Notes: generated by a model not told the origin, from the letters alone. A stretch of 5,757 bases of DNA from Fidelibacterota bacterium (GCA_023133185.1 JAGLWX010000433.1:1-5757), one strand, 5' to 3'; shown: positions 1-5,757, numbered from the stretch's first letter. Made by a program: numbers and translations.

Positions 1-441
1 AAAGGCGAGGCGGGCAGTGGAAATATTGTCGAAGCCGTCCGGCATATGCGTCAGGTCCAAAAGGATATCCGCAGGTTAACGACATTACCGGATGATGAAT
101 TAATGGCGGCGGCAAAGGAACTGGGTGCGCCTTTCGAAATCGTCCGGCAGGTGGCGAAAGCGGGAAAACTGCCGGTCCCGAATTTTGCAGCCGGCGGCGT
201 GGCGACTCCCGCCGATGCGGCATTGATGATGCAATTGGGCGCAGAGACGGTTTTCGTTGGGTCAGGTATATTTAAATCGGAAGATCCGGCAGAACGTGCG
301 AAAGCGATTGTTCTGGCAACGACCTATTATAACGATCCGGAAAAACTGGCGGAAGTTTCCATGGGATTGAAAGATGCTATGGATGGGCTGGATATTGCTT
401 CTATTCCGGAAGAGGAACGCCTGGCGAAGCGCGGCTGGTAA
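1..441 (+). CDS. pdxS: Pyridoxal 5'-phosphate synthase lyase subunit PdxS (5'-truncated by the window edge)
   Basis: This is the C-terminal half (146 codons plus stop, of roughly 290 usual) of the (beta/alpha)8-barrel subunit of PLP synthase. That subunit condenses ribose 5-phosphate, glyceraldehyde 3-phosphate and ammonia (supplied by PdxT) into PLP in the cytoplasm. The reading frame is open from base 1 and begins KGEAGSGN, the family's hallmark segment; its lysine matches the second catalytic lysine (Lys149 in Bacillus numbering, from memory). GGVATPADAALMMQLGAE and FVGSGIFKS follow, the latter forming the phosphate-binding end of the barrel, and the protein ends in the typical RLAKRGW. 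The in-frame ATG at 46 is an internal methionine (…VRHMRQVQKD…), not a start. The gene is visibly richer in G+C than pdxT behind it (about 57% in the first 60 bases against about 43% in a sampled 60 bases of pdxT). No terminator lies between the two, so co-transcription is likely. Confidence 0.97.
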   Translation, partial: KGEAGSGNIVEAVRHMRQVQKDIRRLTTLPDDELMAAAKELGAPFEIVRQVAKAGKLPVPNFAAGGVATPADAALMMQLGAETVFVGSGIFKSEDPAERAKAIVLATTYYNDPEKLAEVSMGLKDAMDGLDIASIPEEERLAKRGW

Positions 442-467
442 AATAATCGGTTTTATTATCGAATAGA

Positions 468-1043
468 ATGTCTTTAAAAACTATTACAATCGGTGTTCTC
501 GGACTTCAGGGTTCATTTGCCAGGCATATTGCTATGCTTGATAAACTCGGCGTACAGACAATACAAATCCGATACCCAGAAGAGATTGATAACTGCGACG
601 GATTAATACTGCCAGGCGGCGAATCAACAACAATATCAAAACTGCTGGATGAAATGAAGTTCCGCGACCGTATTCAAAAATACAATCATCCGATGTTCGG
701 AACCTGTGCGGGAGCGATATTATTATCGAATAATTCCGATAATCCCCATGTTAAAACGCTGAATCGTGTCCCAATCAATACAAAGCGAAATGCGTATGGC
801 AGGCAAGTGGAATCATTTATCGCACCTGTTGAGCTGAGCTTTGATAAGAAGCCGTTTAACGCTGTTTTTATTCGTGCTCCCAAATTACGACAATTAGGTA
901 AAGAAGTAACGGCTCTCGGTACGATAAATGGTGAAATCGTATTAGTCCAATATGAAAATATTCTTCTTTCCACATTTCATCCGGAATTGACTGATGATCA
1001 GCGCATCCATAGCTACTTTATTAAACAACTTATACGGAAATGA
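468..1043 (+). CDS. pdxT: Pyridoxal 5'-phosphate synthase glutaminase subunit PdxT
   Basis: This is the class I (triad) glutamine amidotransferase of PLP synthase. It hydrolyses glutamine and channels ammonia to PdxS; family members dock on the PdxS dodecamer. At 191 residues it has normal length. Visible motifs are GVLGLQG (9-15), PGGEST (49-54, oxyanion-hole region), FGTCAGAILL (77-86) with nucleophile Cys80, NAYGRQVESF (108-117), and FHPEL with His171 and Glu173 completing the triad. All key residues are present, so the enzyme should be active. The ATG at 468 puts GVLGLQG at the usual distance from the N-terminus. No Shine-Dalgarno sequence is visible in the 26-nt gap after pdxS, which is AT-rich. 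dxs follows 6 nt after the stop, suggesting a pdxS-pdxT-dxs transcript. A shorter overlapping open frame on the other strand is a shadow of this gene. Confidence 0.97.
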   Translation: MSLKTITIGVLGLQGSFARHIAMLDKLGVQTIQIRYPEEIDNCDGLILPGGESTTISKLLDEMKFRDRIQKYNHPMFGTCAGAILLSNNSDNPHVKTLNRVPINTKRNAYGRQVESFIAPVELSFDKKPFNAVFIRAPKLRQLGKEVTALGTINGEIVLVQYENILLSTFHPELTDDQRIHSYFIKQLIRK

Positions 1044-1049
1044 TGAATT

Positions 1050-2939
1050 ATGCTTGATCCGATACAAAAAGATATTGATTATAAAATTTTAACGAAAATT
1101 GAATCTCCGGACGATGTTAAAAAATTAGATCAAACTGAATTGACTATTCTGAGCTCTGAATTACGGCATTACATCATTGAAACTGTAAAAAAAACCGGCG
1201 GACATCTGGCGCCCAGTCTGGGTGTTGTCGAATTGACGATAGCGTTGCATTATGTTTATAATACTCCTGACGACAAACTTGTTTGGGACGTTGGACATCA
1301 GGCGTATGGTCATAAAATTCTGACGGGACGCCGCGAGCAGATAAAGCAGATCAGACAGTTAGGCGGCATCAGCGGATTTTGCAAAATCCATGAAAGTGAA
1401 TATGATGCATTTGGCGCCGGACATGCCAGTACATCAATTTCCGCAGCGGTAGGATTGGCGGTCGCCCGGGATTTGAAAGGATTAAAAGATCGGGTTGTTG
1501 CGATCATCGGGGATGGGGCTCTAACCGGCGGCTTGGCGCTTGAGGGATTGAATAATGTTTGTAATGTAAAAGGACAATTTTTAGTTGTTTTAAATGATAA
1601 TGAAATGTCCATTTCCCGCAATGTTGGCGCTTTGAGTCAATATTTAACCCGTATCATTACAAATCCGAGATATTTGAATGTCAAAAACCAGGTCTGGAAT
1701 TCACTGGCGTTATTACCCAAAGGCGCTGGCGCGATACGTAAATTAGGGCGAAAGACTCTCGAATCATTAAAGAATTTTATAGCGCCCGGAATCTTGTTCG
1801 AAGAGTTCGGATTCAGATATTACGGACCGGTTGATGGTCACAACATGAGTCAGATGATATCAACGCTGCAAAATATCAAAGACCTCAATTATCCTGTTCT
1901 TTTACATGTTATCACACAAAAGGGCAGAGGCTTGGCAATTGCGGAGAACGATCCCACTAAGTATCATGGAGTTGGTCCGATTGAACCGTCTGTGAAAAAA
2001 GAAGAAAATGTGGAACCTCCGTTCTTAGAGGCGTTTGGGAAAATCGCTTGTGAAATAGGAGAAAAGAATAACAAAGCGGTTTTTATCACAGCGGCGATGT
2101 GTGATGGAACAGGACTTGTTGAGTACCGTAGAAAGTTTCCGGAGAACTATTTCGATGTTGGAATTGCAGAAGAACACGCGGTTACTTTTGCAGGTGGATT
2201 AGCCGTTGGAGCTTATCGTCCTGTAGTGGCGATTTACTCGACATTTCTTCAGCGATCATTTGACCAGATCATACATGATATTGCTCTTCAAAAGCTGCCG
2301 GTGGTTTTTGTTATGGACAGAGCCGGACTTGTGGGAGAAGACGGACCGACTCATCACGGTACATTTGATTTGAGTTATATGAGCATGATTCCAAATATGA
2401 TTATTGCAGCGCCCCGGAATGGCAATGAATTACGGGATTTACTATTTACGGCGCTTTCCCAGGATAAAAATCCCTTTGTCATCCGGTATCCGAAGGATTC
2501 CTGTGTGGAATTCAGCGAGAATCGTGAACCTGAGATTCTGGATATCGGACAATGGATAGAATTGAAAAAGGGAACTGATGTTGCCATTTTGTCGGTCGGA
2601 ATAATGACCAATGTGGCTAAACGAGCGATTGCATTGCTATCGAAGGATTCGATTTCACCAACGTTGATCCATGCCCAATTCATCAAACCAATTGATGAAA
2701 CCTATCTGAAGAAAATTGCTGAAAATCATTCGACTATCATAACGATCGAGGAGAATAGTCTCGCCGGCGGGTTTGGCAGTATGATTAATAATATCGTATC
2801 GAAAAATAGATGGAAAGTGAATATAAAATCTCTTGGATTGCCTGATAAATTTATTGAACACGGTCCCAGGGATATATTGTTAAAAAATATTGGTCTCGAT
2901 CCGGATGGAATTGCAGCTGAGATCAGGAACGTGCGTTAA
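1050..2939 (+). CDS. dxs: 1-deoxy-D-xylulose-5-phosphate synthase (Dxs)
   Basis: This thiamin-diphosphate enzyme condenses pyruvate with glyceraldehyde 3-phosphate, releasing CO2, to give DXP. DXP is the entry point of the MEP isoprenoid pathway and a thiamin precursor. At 629 residues it has full family length. In order: GGHLAPSLGVVEL with His52; VWDVGHQAYGHK with His83; the ThDP/Mg motif GDG at 154-156 running to Asn184 (NDNEMSIS); YGPVDGHN at 258-265; DVGIAEEHAV with catalytic Glu374 at the start of the pyrimidine domain; DRAGLVGEDGPTHHG at 423-437; and IRYP with Arg479. The C-terminal transketolase-like domain is complete (about 500-629). The ATG at 1050 is six bases after the pdxT stop and no ribosome-binding site is evident, so translational coupling to pdxT is likely. 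In an organism with PdxST, DXP is not needed for vitamin B6, so this enzyme should serve isoprenoids and thiamin. Confidence 0.98.
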   Translation: MLDPIQKDIDYKILTKIESPDDVKKLDQTELTILSSELRHYIIETVKKTGGHLAPSLGVVELTIALHYVYNTPDDKLVWDVGHQAYGHKILTGRREQIKQIRQLGGISGFCKIHESEYDAFGAGHASTSISAAVGLAVARDLKGLKDRVVAIIGDGALTGGLALEGLNNVCNVKGQFLVVLNDNEMSISRNVGALSQYLTRIITNPRYLNVKNQVWNSLALLPKGAGAIRKLGRKTLESLKNFIAPGILFEEFGFRYYGPVDGHNMSQMISTLQNIKDLNYPVLLHVITQKGRGLAIAENDPTKYHGVGPIEPSVKKEENVEPPFLEAFGKIACEIGEKNNKAVFITAAMCDGTGLVEYRRKFPENYFDVGIAEEHAVTFAGGLAVGAYRPVVAIYSTFLQRSFDQIIHDIALQKLPVVFVMDRAGLVGEDGPTHHGTFDLSYMSMIPNMIIAAPRNGNELRDLLFTALSQDKNPFVIRYPKDSCVEFSENREPEILDIGQWIELKKGTDVAILSVGIMTNVAKRAIALLSKDSISPTLIHAQFIKPIDETYLKKIAENHSTIITIEENSLAGGFGSMINNIVSKNRWKVNIKSLGLPDKFIEHGPRDILLKNIGLDPDGIAAEIRNVR

Positions 2940-3269
2940 ATAATATCCTTAATATTCCGGCAAATTTTATACTGTTCATAACCCATAAGTGTATTCGTAT
3001 CGTCCATAACCGTCCCGCATAAGATATATCCTGATAGTAGAGTATCAACATTTGGGTCATTTTCTCTTTTAATTAAAATGTTAATAAGAGATGAGAGATA
3101 GGTCACAGCTACGTAAGCTAAATTCAATTATACTATCAAATGTCTCAGTTATTCAGAATATTAATTGGCGGGATAGAATCTTTCCAGTGAGGGGATCGGG
3201 ACAGGCTTGAATTTCCGGAATTATATGCTTGATATTTGATTTTCTCAGATAGGCGGTGTTTTTAATCAT
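2936..3269 (-). pseudogene. Possible decayed gene, convergent with dxs (function unknown)
   Basis: Two open stretches on the - strand could be parts of one broken gene. The upstream one starts at an ATG at 3269, reads 38 codons (MIKNTAYLRKSN…, then ACPDPLTGKIL) and stops at a TGA at 3155-3153. The same frame continues open for 23 more codons to a TAA at 3083-3081. The downstream one is a different frame, open from a TTG at 3127 for 63 codons. It contains KRENDPNVDTLLSGYILCG and MGYEQYKICRNIKDII and ends with a TAA at 2938-2936 that overlaps the dxs stop. One nonsense change plus one frameshift near 3085-3125 would join them into about 110 residues. I recognise no family. Open frames this short occur by chance in AT-rich DNA, so this is a tentative call; the alternative is plain non-coding DNA. 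Confidence 0.2.
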
Positions 3270-3356
3270 GCAACAGGTTTTGCTTTTTCCTTTGGTCAAT
3301 CTATTTGGTTTTAATATATTCCGGTCAGAGTATAATTACTCTTAGATTGGATAAGT
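2940..3356. other. Intergenic region between dxs and the exonuclease gene
   Basis: This is 417 bases without a convincing gene. No GC-rich hairpin followed by a T-run is seen after dxs, so no intrinsic terminator can be called. The left and middle parts hold only the questionable - strand fragments described separately. The right end carries a TATAAT box close to the following ATG. No tRNA, riboswitch or large repeat was recognised. Confidence 0.6.
3331..3336 (+). promoter_or_regulatory. Candidate -10 box for the exonuclease gene
   Basis: An exact TATAAT lies 20 bases before the ATG at 3357, which would place the transcription start near 3343 and leave a leader of about 14 nt. No good -35 hexamer stands at 16-18 bases; TTGGTT at 3305-3310 is 20 bases away, which is too far for a standard sigma-70 site. 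The gene is preceded by a 417-nt gap, so a promoter of its own is expected around here. The call rests on the one hexamer and its position. Confidence 0.35.
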
Positions 3357-4121
3357 ATGCAAATAATTTCATGGAACGTTAACGGTATTCGTTCAGCATA
3401 CCGCAAAGGGCTTCTCAATTGGATGAGCCGTCAAGATCCTGATATATTGTGTGTTCAGGAGACCAAGGCTTATATGGAGCAATTATCTTTTGATCTGCTG
3501 CATGTTAACGGCTATCATTCCGCATTTTCTTCAGCCTATAAAAAGGGCTATAGCGGCGTCGCTCTGTACTCAAAGCAAAAACCAAATCATATACAAACCG
3601 GTTTTGGGATTGAAAAATACGACCGGGAAGGCAGAATAATTGTTGCCGAGTATGATAACTTTGTATTGCTGAATATTTATTTCCCCAATGGGCAGAAGAA
3701 CGATGAAAGGCTTCAATATAAGTTGGACTTTTACGACGCTTTCCTCGACGTAGTTGATTCAATGAATCGGGAAGGTAAAAATATCATTATCTGTGGCGAT
3801 GTGAATACAGCCCATAAGCCTATTGATATTGCCAGACCGAAAGAAAATCAGACTGTATCCGGTTTTTTACCGGTTGAAAGAGAGTGGATCGACAAATTTA
3901 TCAGTCACGGTTATATTGATACCTTCAGAAAGTTTCACCCGGAACCGGATCAATATACATGGTGGTCAATGCGAGCCCGCGCCCGGGAGCGGAATATCGG
4001 CTGGAGAATCGATTATTTTTTTGTTAATGAGCGATTTGTGAACAATGTGAAAGACGCCTTCATTCTTTCTGATGTGTCAGGCTCCGATCATTGTCCCGTA
4101 GGCATTGAAATTACCAAATAA
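3357..4121 (+). CDS. xth: Exodeoxyribonuclease III / AP endonuclease (ExoA/Xth family)
   Basis: This Mg2+-dependent enzyme of the exonuclease III / APE1 family cuts DNA at abasic sites and trims 3' blocking groups in base excision repair. It has 254 residues, about the length of Bacillus ExoA. Motifs in order: ISWNVNGIRSA with Asn7; DILCVQETKA with metal-binding Glu35; GYSGVALYSK (64-73); NIYFPNG with Tyr108; ICGDVNTAH with Asp148 and Asn150; the substrate-recognition stretch YTWWSMRARARERNIGWRIDYFF (200-222) with Asp219; and GSDHCPVGIEI with Asp244 and His245. Every catalytic residue is present. The ATG at 3357 places SWNVNG at the expected position 5-10. No clear Shine-Dalgarno sequence precedes it. 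It stands alone, with 417 bases before and 380 after, so it is probably a single-gene transcript. Function is confident; whether xth or exoA is the better name is a matter of convention. Confidence 0.97.
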   Translation: MQIISWNVNGIRSAYRKGLLNWMSRQDPDILCVQETKAYMEQLSFDLLHVNGYHSAFSSAYKKGYSGVALYSKQKPNHIQTGFGIEKYDREGRIIVAEYDNFVLLNIYFPNGQKNDERLQYKLDFYDAFLDVVDSMNREGKNIIICGDVNTAHKPIDIARPKENQTVSGFLPVEREWIDKFISHGYIDTFRKFHPEPDQYTWWSMRARARERNIGWRIDYFFVNERFVNNVKDAFILSDVSGSDHCPVGIEITK

Positions 4122-4139
4122 TCATTATGTTTTGTTTTT

Positions 4140-4175
4140 TTACTCGTTACTAAGTCCCAGCTTTGTAACGAGTAA
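4140..4175. repeat. Palindromic REP-like element A
   Basis: A perfect 11-bp inverted repeat, TTACTCGTTAC (4140-4150) and GTAACGAGTAA (4165-4175), encloses 14 bases in which AAG/CTT (4152-4154, 4161-4163) can pair further, leaving a six-base loop. Its 30-nt core (4143-4172) aligns without gaps to the next element (4189-4218) at 17 of 30 positions, so the two are diverged members of one family. It starts 18 bases after the exonuclease stop codon. A T-run lies before the hairpin, not after it, which argues against an intrinsic terminator for the + strand gene. Confidence 0.75.
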
Positions 4176-4188
4176 GACATCCTTCGCT

Positions 4189-4243
4189 AACATTCCCAAG
4201 CTGGGGCTTGGGAATGAGCGTGGTAAAGGGGCTTGGGAATGAG
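4189..4243. repeat. Palindromic REP-like element B plus half-copy C
   Basis: CATTCCCAAGC (4191-4201) and GCTTGGGAATG (4206-4216) form a perfect 11-bp inverted repeat with a TGGG loop. The 16 bases GGGGCTTGGGAATGAG at 4203-4218 recur exactly at 4228-4243. The left arm could therefore pair with either right arm, giving two alternative hairpins. The sequence resembles, from memory, the dispersed 'CTCGTTCCCAAGCT…AGCTTGGGAACGAG' repeats found in many environmental bacterial and cyanobacterial genomes. No transposase or flanking duplication is seen here. The right half-copy suggests a partly deleted or recombined neighbour element. Confidence 0.75.
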
Positions 4244-4305
4244 ATGTTTACAATGGAAAAAAACGATTTTATAGACAGACACTAATTGGTATAAAACGGA
4301 ATCCG

Positions 4306-4420
4306 AAGGTATCTCTGAAAAAATTTGATATTTACAATTTGATATATAATTTACAATTCTGGTTTATCCAGGTTAGGAATATGTTGTTTATGATAAGAGC
4401 TGTCTCTGCAAAGATACCTT
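4306..4420. repeat. Long-range 9-bp inverted repeat around an AT-rich segment
   Basis: AAGGTATCT at 4306-4314 has its exact reverse complement AGATACCTT at 4412-4420, 97 bases apart; with one mismatch the match extends to AAGGTATCT(C/T)TG. Between the arms lie short direct repeats: AATTTGATAT at 4322-4331 and 4336-4345, and ATTTACAATT at 4330-4339 and 4349-4358. It could be a relic small mobile element, a regulatory region, or coincidence in AT-rich DNA. Confidence 0.3.
4345..4350 (+). promoter_or_regulatory. Weak candidate -10 box for the membrane protein-gltX unit
   Basis: TATAAT sits in the AT-rich stretch about 150 bases before the ATG at 4502. No convincing -35 hexamer is found at the right distance, and AT-rich DNA yields such hexamers by chance. 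It is listed because the membrane protein-gltX unit needs a promoter and nothing better is visible in the 380-base gap. The rest of that gap (4251-4305 and 4421-4485) shows nothing I can name. Confidence 0.2.
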
Positions 4421-4487
4421 GAAGCAAATTTTACCATAATAGGGTTGATTTACACGGATTTTATTATCAATTTAGCACCGTTTAAAA

Positions 4488-4492
4488 AAGGA
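4488..4492 (+). promoter_or_regulatory. Shine-Dalgarno site deciding the start of the membrane protein
   Basis: AAGGA lies nine bases before the ATG at 4502. The open frame also has a TTG one codon earlier (4499), but the ATG with this spacing is the better start. This is one of only two clear Shine-Dalgarno sequences in the window; the other precedes gltX. Confidence 0.6.
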
Positions 4493-4501
4493 TAAAAATT
4501 G

Positions 4502-4879
4502 ATGGAATATGAAATTAAAAGTATCAGTTTATCGTCGGTATTTAAAATATCCTTTATGGTTATGCTGACGGTTTCATGCATTTTTGTTTTTTTGATCTCA
4601 CTATTTGCGATGTGGGTATTTTCAATGCTTGGAGATTCGATCGTTGATATGCCGCTTTTTCAGAATATAGAACCCGTCAGTTTCAGCTTGGGGCGGATCA
4701 TTTTTGCTTCTATATTCAATGGGCTCTTTTTAACGCTGGCGCTCATGTTTTTTGTTATGCTGATTGTCATTTTCTATAACATATATGTCAGTTACATGGG
4801 AGGCATTGTGCTGCAAATAGCTCCATTAGAGGATCATCAAATAATACAAACCGAGGGACACGAAAATGACGGAAATTAG
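4502..4879 (+). CDS. Small two-helix membrane protein, DUF3566-like
   Basis: A 125-residue protein of unknown function. The N-terminal MEYEIKSISLSSVFKISF (1-18) is followed by a long hydrophobic segment (about 18-42), a short loop with acidic residues (GDSIVDMPLFQNIEP), a second hydrophobic segment (about 66-91), and the motif FYNIYVSYMGGIVLQI (91-106). The tail is polar and acidic. There is no signal-peptide cleavage site or lipobox. The pattern 'xxYEIKSI…S.(F)KISF … TM … TM … YN…GGI.(V)..' matches my recollection of small membrane proteins annotated DUF3566, best known in Actinobacteria but also present elsewhere; their role is not established. With both termini polar and two helices, both ends should lie on the same side of the inner membrane. 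The last 14 bases overlap the start of gltX, so the two are almost certainly co-transcribed and translationally coupled. Being a gene is much surer than the family assignment. Confidence 0.85.
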   Translation: MEYEIKSISLSSVFKISFMVMLTVSCIFVFLISLFAMWVFSMLGDSIVDMPLFQNIEPVSFSLGRIIFASIFNGLFLTLALMFFVMLIVIFYNIYVSYMGGIVLQIAPLEDHQIIQTEGHENDGN

Positions 4880-5757
4880 GGTCCGCTTTGCGCCAAGTCC
4901 CACCGGAGCGCTTCATTTAGGCGGGGCACGAACGGCTATCTACAACTGGTTATTCGCGTGCTCAACCAGCGGCAAATTTCTACTTCGTATCGAAGATACC
5001 GACACAAAGCGTTCCAGGACGGAATACGTAGAGCAAATTTACAATTCACTGAAATGGCTCGGTCTTAATTGGGATGAAGAACCGGTGTTTCAATCTCAGC
5101 GCTTGAAAGCATACCAGCAGGCAGTTCAGAAATTACTGGATAAGGGGAGAGCATACTACTGCTTTTGTACGCTTCAGGAGCTCGAGGAACGACGATCGCA
5201 ATCCGGAGAGTACAAATATGATGGTATGTGTCGATCGCTTGACAGAGAGCAAATTAGCGCTTATTTTGACGCCGGGAAACCGGCGGCAGTACGGTTCAAG
5301 ATTGAACCCGGCATTACGGAATGGAACGATCTGGTATATAGTAATATTCGTGTCAATCACAATGAAATCGATGATTTTGTCATTCAGCGGTCAAACGGAA
5401 TACCCACCTATCAGTTAGCGGTTGTCGTGGATGATATTTATATGAAAATTTCCCACGTGATCAGAGGCGAAGACCATATTTCCAATACGCCCAAGCAGAT
5501 ACTGTTATACCAGGCGCTCGGTGAAAAAATCCCGGAATTTGCGCATTTGCCCTTATTAATGGGAACGGACGGAAAACGGTTGAGCAAACGCCATGGCGCC
5601 ACCGGCGTCGATGAATATAAGGCATTGGGTTATCCGGCATTTGCTGTGTTCAATTACCTGGCGTTGTTAGGATGGGTTCCGAAAGATGGGAGTGAAATTC
5701 TGAGTCCTTCGGAACTGATTCGTCGGTTCCATTTGACGGAAATTGCCCGGAAGTCGG
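4866..5757 (+). CDS. gltX: Glutamyl-tRNA synthetase (3'-truncated by the window edge)
   Basis: Class I aminoacyl-tRNA synthetase charging tRNA-Glu. The first 297 codons (of roughly 470-500) are present and the frame is open to the last base. RVRFAPSPTGALHLGGART (5-23) carries the HIGH signature as HLGG (17-20). The Rossmann core continues with FLLRIEDTDTKRS. The connective-peptide region has YYCFC and YDGMC (Cys99, Cys101, Cys122), resembling the zinc site of Escherichia coli GluRS. IDDFVIQRSNGIPTYQLAVVVDD, ISHVIRGEDHISNTPKQILLY and the KMSKS equivalent KRLSK (237-241) follow. The ATG at 4866 puts the APSPTG motif at the family position and has GAGGGA seven bases upstream. It begins inside the membrane-protein gene. 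The anticodon-binding domain lies beyond the window, so whether the enzyme is specific for tRNA-Glu or also charges tRNA-Gln cannot be judged. Two open frames inside it (5133-5360 - and 5218-5418 +) are shadows. Confidence 0.97.
   Translation, partial: MTEIRVRFAPSPTGALHLGGARTAIYNWLFACSTSGKFLLRIEDTDTKRSRTEYVEQIYNSLKWLGLNWDEEPVFQSQRLKAYQQAVQKLLDKGRAYYCFCTLQELEERRSQSGEYKYDGMCRSLDREQISAYFDAGKPAAVRFKIEPGITEWNDLVYSNIRVNHNEIDDFVIQRSNGIPTYQLAVVVDDIYMKISHVIRGEDHISNTPKQILLYQALGEKIPEFAHLPLLMGTDGKRLSKRHGATGVDEYKALGYPAFAVFNYLALLGWVPKDGSEILSPSELIRRFHLTEIARKS

Noticed and set aside
46..48. ATG at 46 as the start of a short gene
   Set aside because: The frame is open to base 1 and the upstream codons read the conserved KGEAGSGNIVEAVRH of PdxS, so it is an internal methionine.
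686..973. 95-codon open frame on the - strand inside pdxT
   Set aside because: It lies wholly within a gene with intact PdxT motifs and has no recognisable features; a shadow.
1310..2861. Three - strand open frames (1310-1621, 2375-2686, 2655-2861) within dxs
   Set aside because: All are antisense to a full-length, motif-complete Dxs.
3451..4041. Open frames at 3451-3639 (+), 3505-3762 (-) and 3823-4041 (+)
   Set aside because: All lie inside the exonuclease gene in other frames and their sequences show no family likeness.
4140..4175. Hairpin after the exonuclease gene as an intrinsic terminator
   Set aside because: The T-run precedes the stem on the + strand and no U-tract follows it; the - strand reading ends in A's. 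The stem fits the repeat family better.
4191..4243. Short repeated units as a CRISPR array
   Set aside because: There are only two exact 16-nt copies, the first being one arm of a palindrome, with a 9-nt interval; no spacer regularity and no cas genes.
4499..4501. TTG at 4499 as the start of the membrane protein
   Set aside because: The ATG directly after it has an AAGGA nine bases upstream and is the commoner start codon.
5133..5418. Open frames at 5133-5360 (-) and 5218-5418 (+)
   Set aside because: Both are shadows of gltX, whose frame is open from 4866 to the window edge with HIGH- and KMSKS-type motifs.

Overview
The window looks like ordinary bacterial chromosome. It carries five protein-coding genes, all on the + strand, and two intergenic gaps of about 0.4 kb. 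Protein similarities, moderate AT-richness and three genes without a clear Shine-Dalgarno sequence suggest a Gram-negative-type bacterium, perhaps in the FCB superphylum (Bacteroidota / Ignavibacteria / Calditrichota / Marinimicrobia-like). This placement is a low-confidence impression from recalled protein sequences, not a search.

Region 1 (1-2939) is a tight cluster: the 3' half of pdxS, then pdxT 26 nt later, then dxs 6 nt after pdxT. PdxS and PdxT form the glutamine-dependent, DXP-independent pyridoxal 5'-phosphate synthase. Dxs makes 1-deoxy-D-xylulose 5-phosphate from pyruvate and glyceraldehyde 3-phosphate for isoprenoid and thiamin synthesis. PLP synthase and Dxs both draw on glyceraldehyde 3-phosphate. 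All catalytic motifs that can be checked are intact.

Region 2 (2940-3356) has no convincing gene. On the - strand it holds two short open stretches in different frames that could be the remains of one decayed gene convergent with dxs, and a TATAAT box just before the next gene.

Region 3 (3357-4121) is a complete exonuclease III / AP endonuclease gene (xth/exoA type), apparently transcribed alone.

Region 4 (4122-4501) is non-coding and repeat-rich. It holds two related 30-nt palindromic elements and a third half-copy, resembling the dispersed 'gcttgggaatgag' REP-like repeats seen in many environmental bacteria. An AT-rich, possibly promoter-bearing stretch lies inside a 9-bp long-range inverted repeat.

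Region 5 (4502-5757) is a two-gene unit: a 125-residue, two-helix membrane protein resembling the DUF3566 type, whose 3' end overlaps the start of gltX (glutamyl-tRNA synthetase) by 14 nt. gltX runs off the right edge of the window.

I found no defence system, CRISPR array, tRNA, rRNA, recognisable transposase or clearly new system. The most worthwhile leads are the repeat cluster, the possible relic gene downstream of dxs, and the conserved-looking small membrane protein overlapping gltX.
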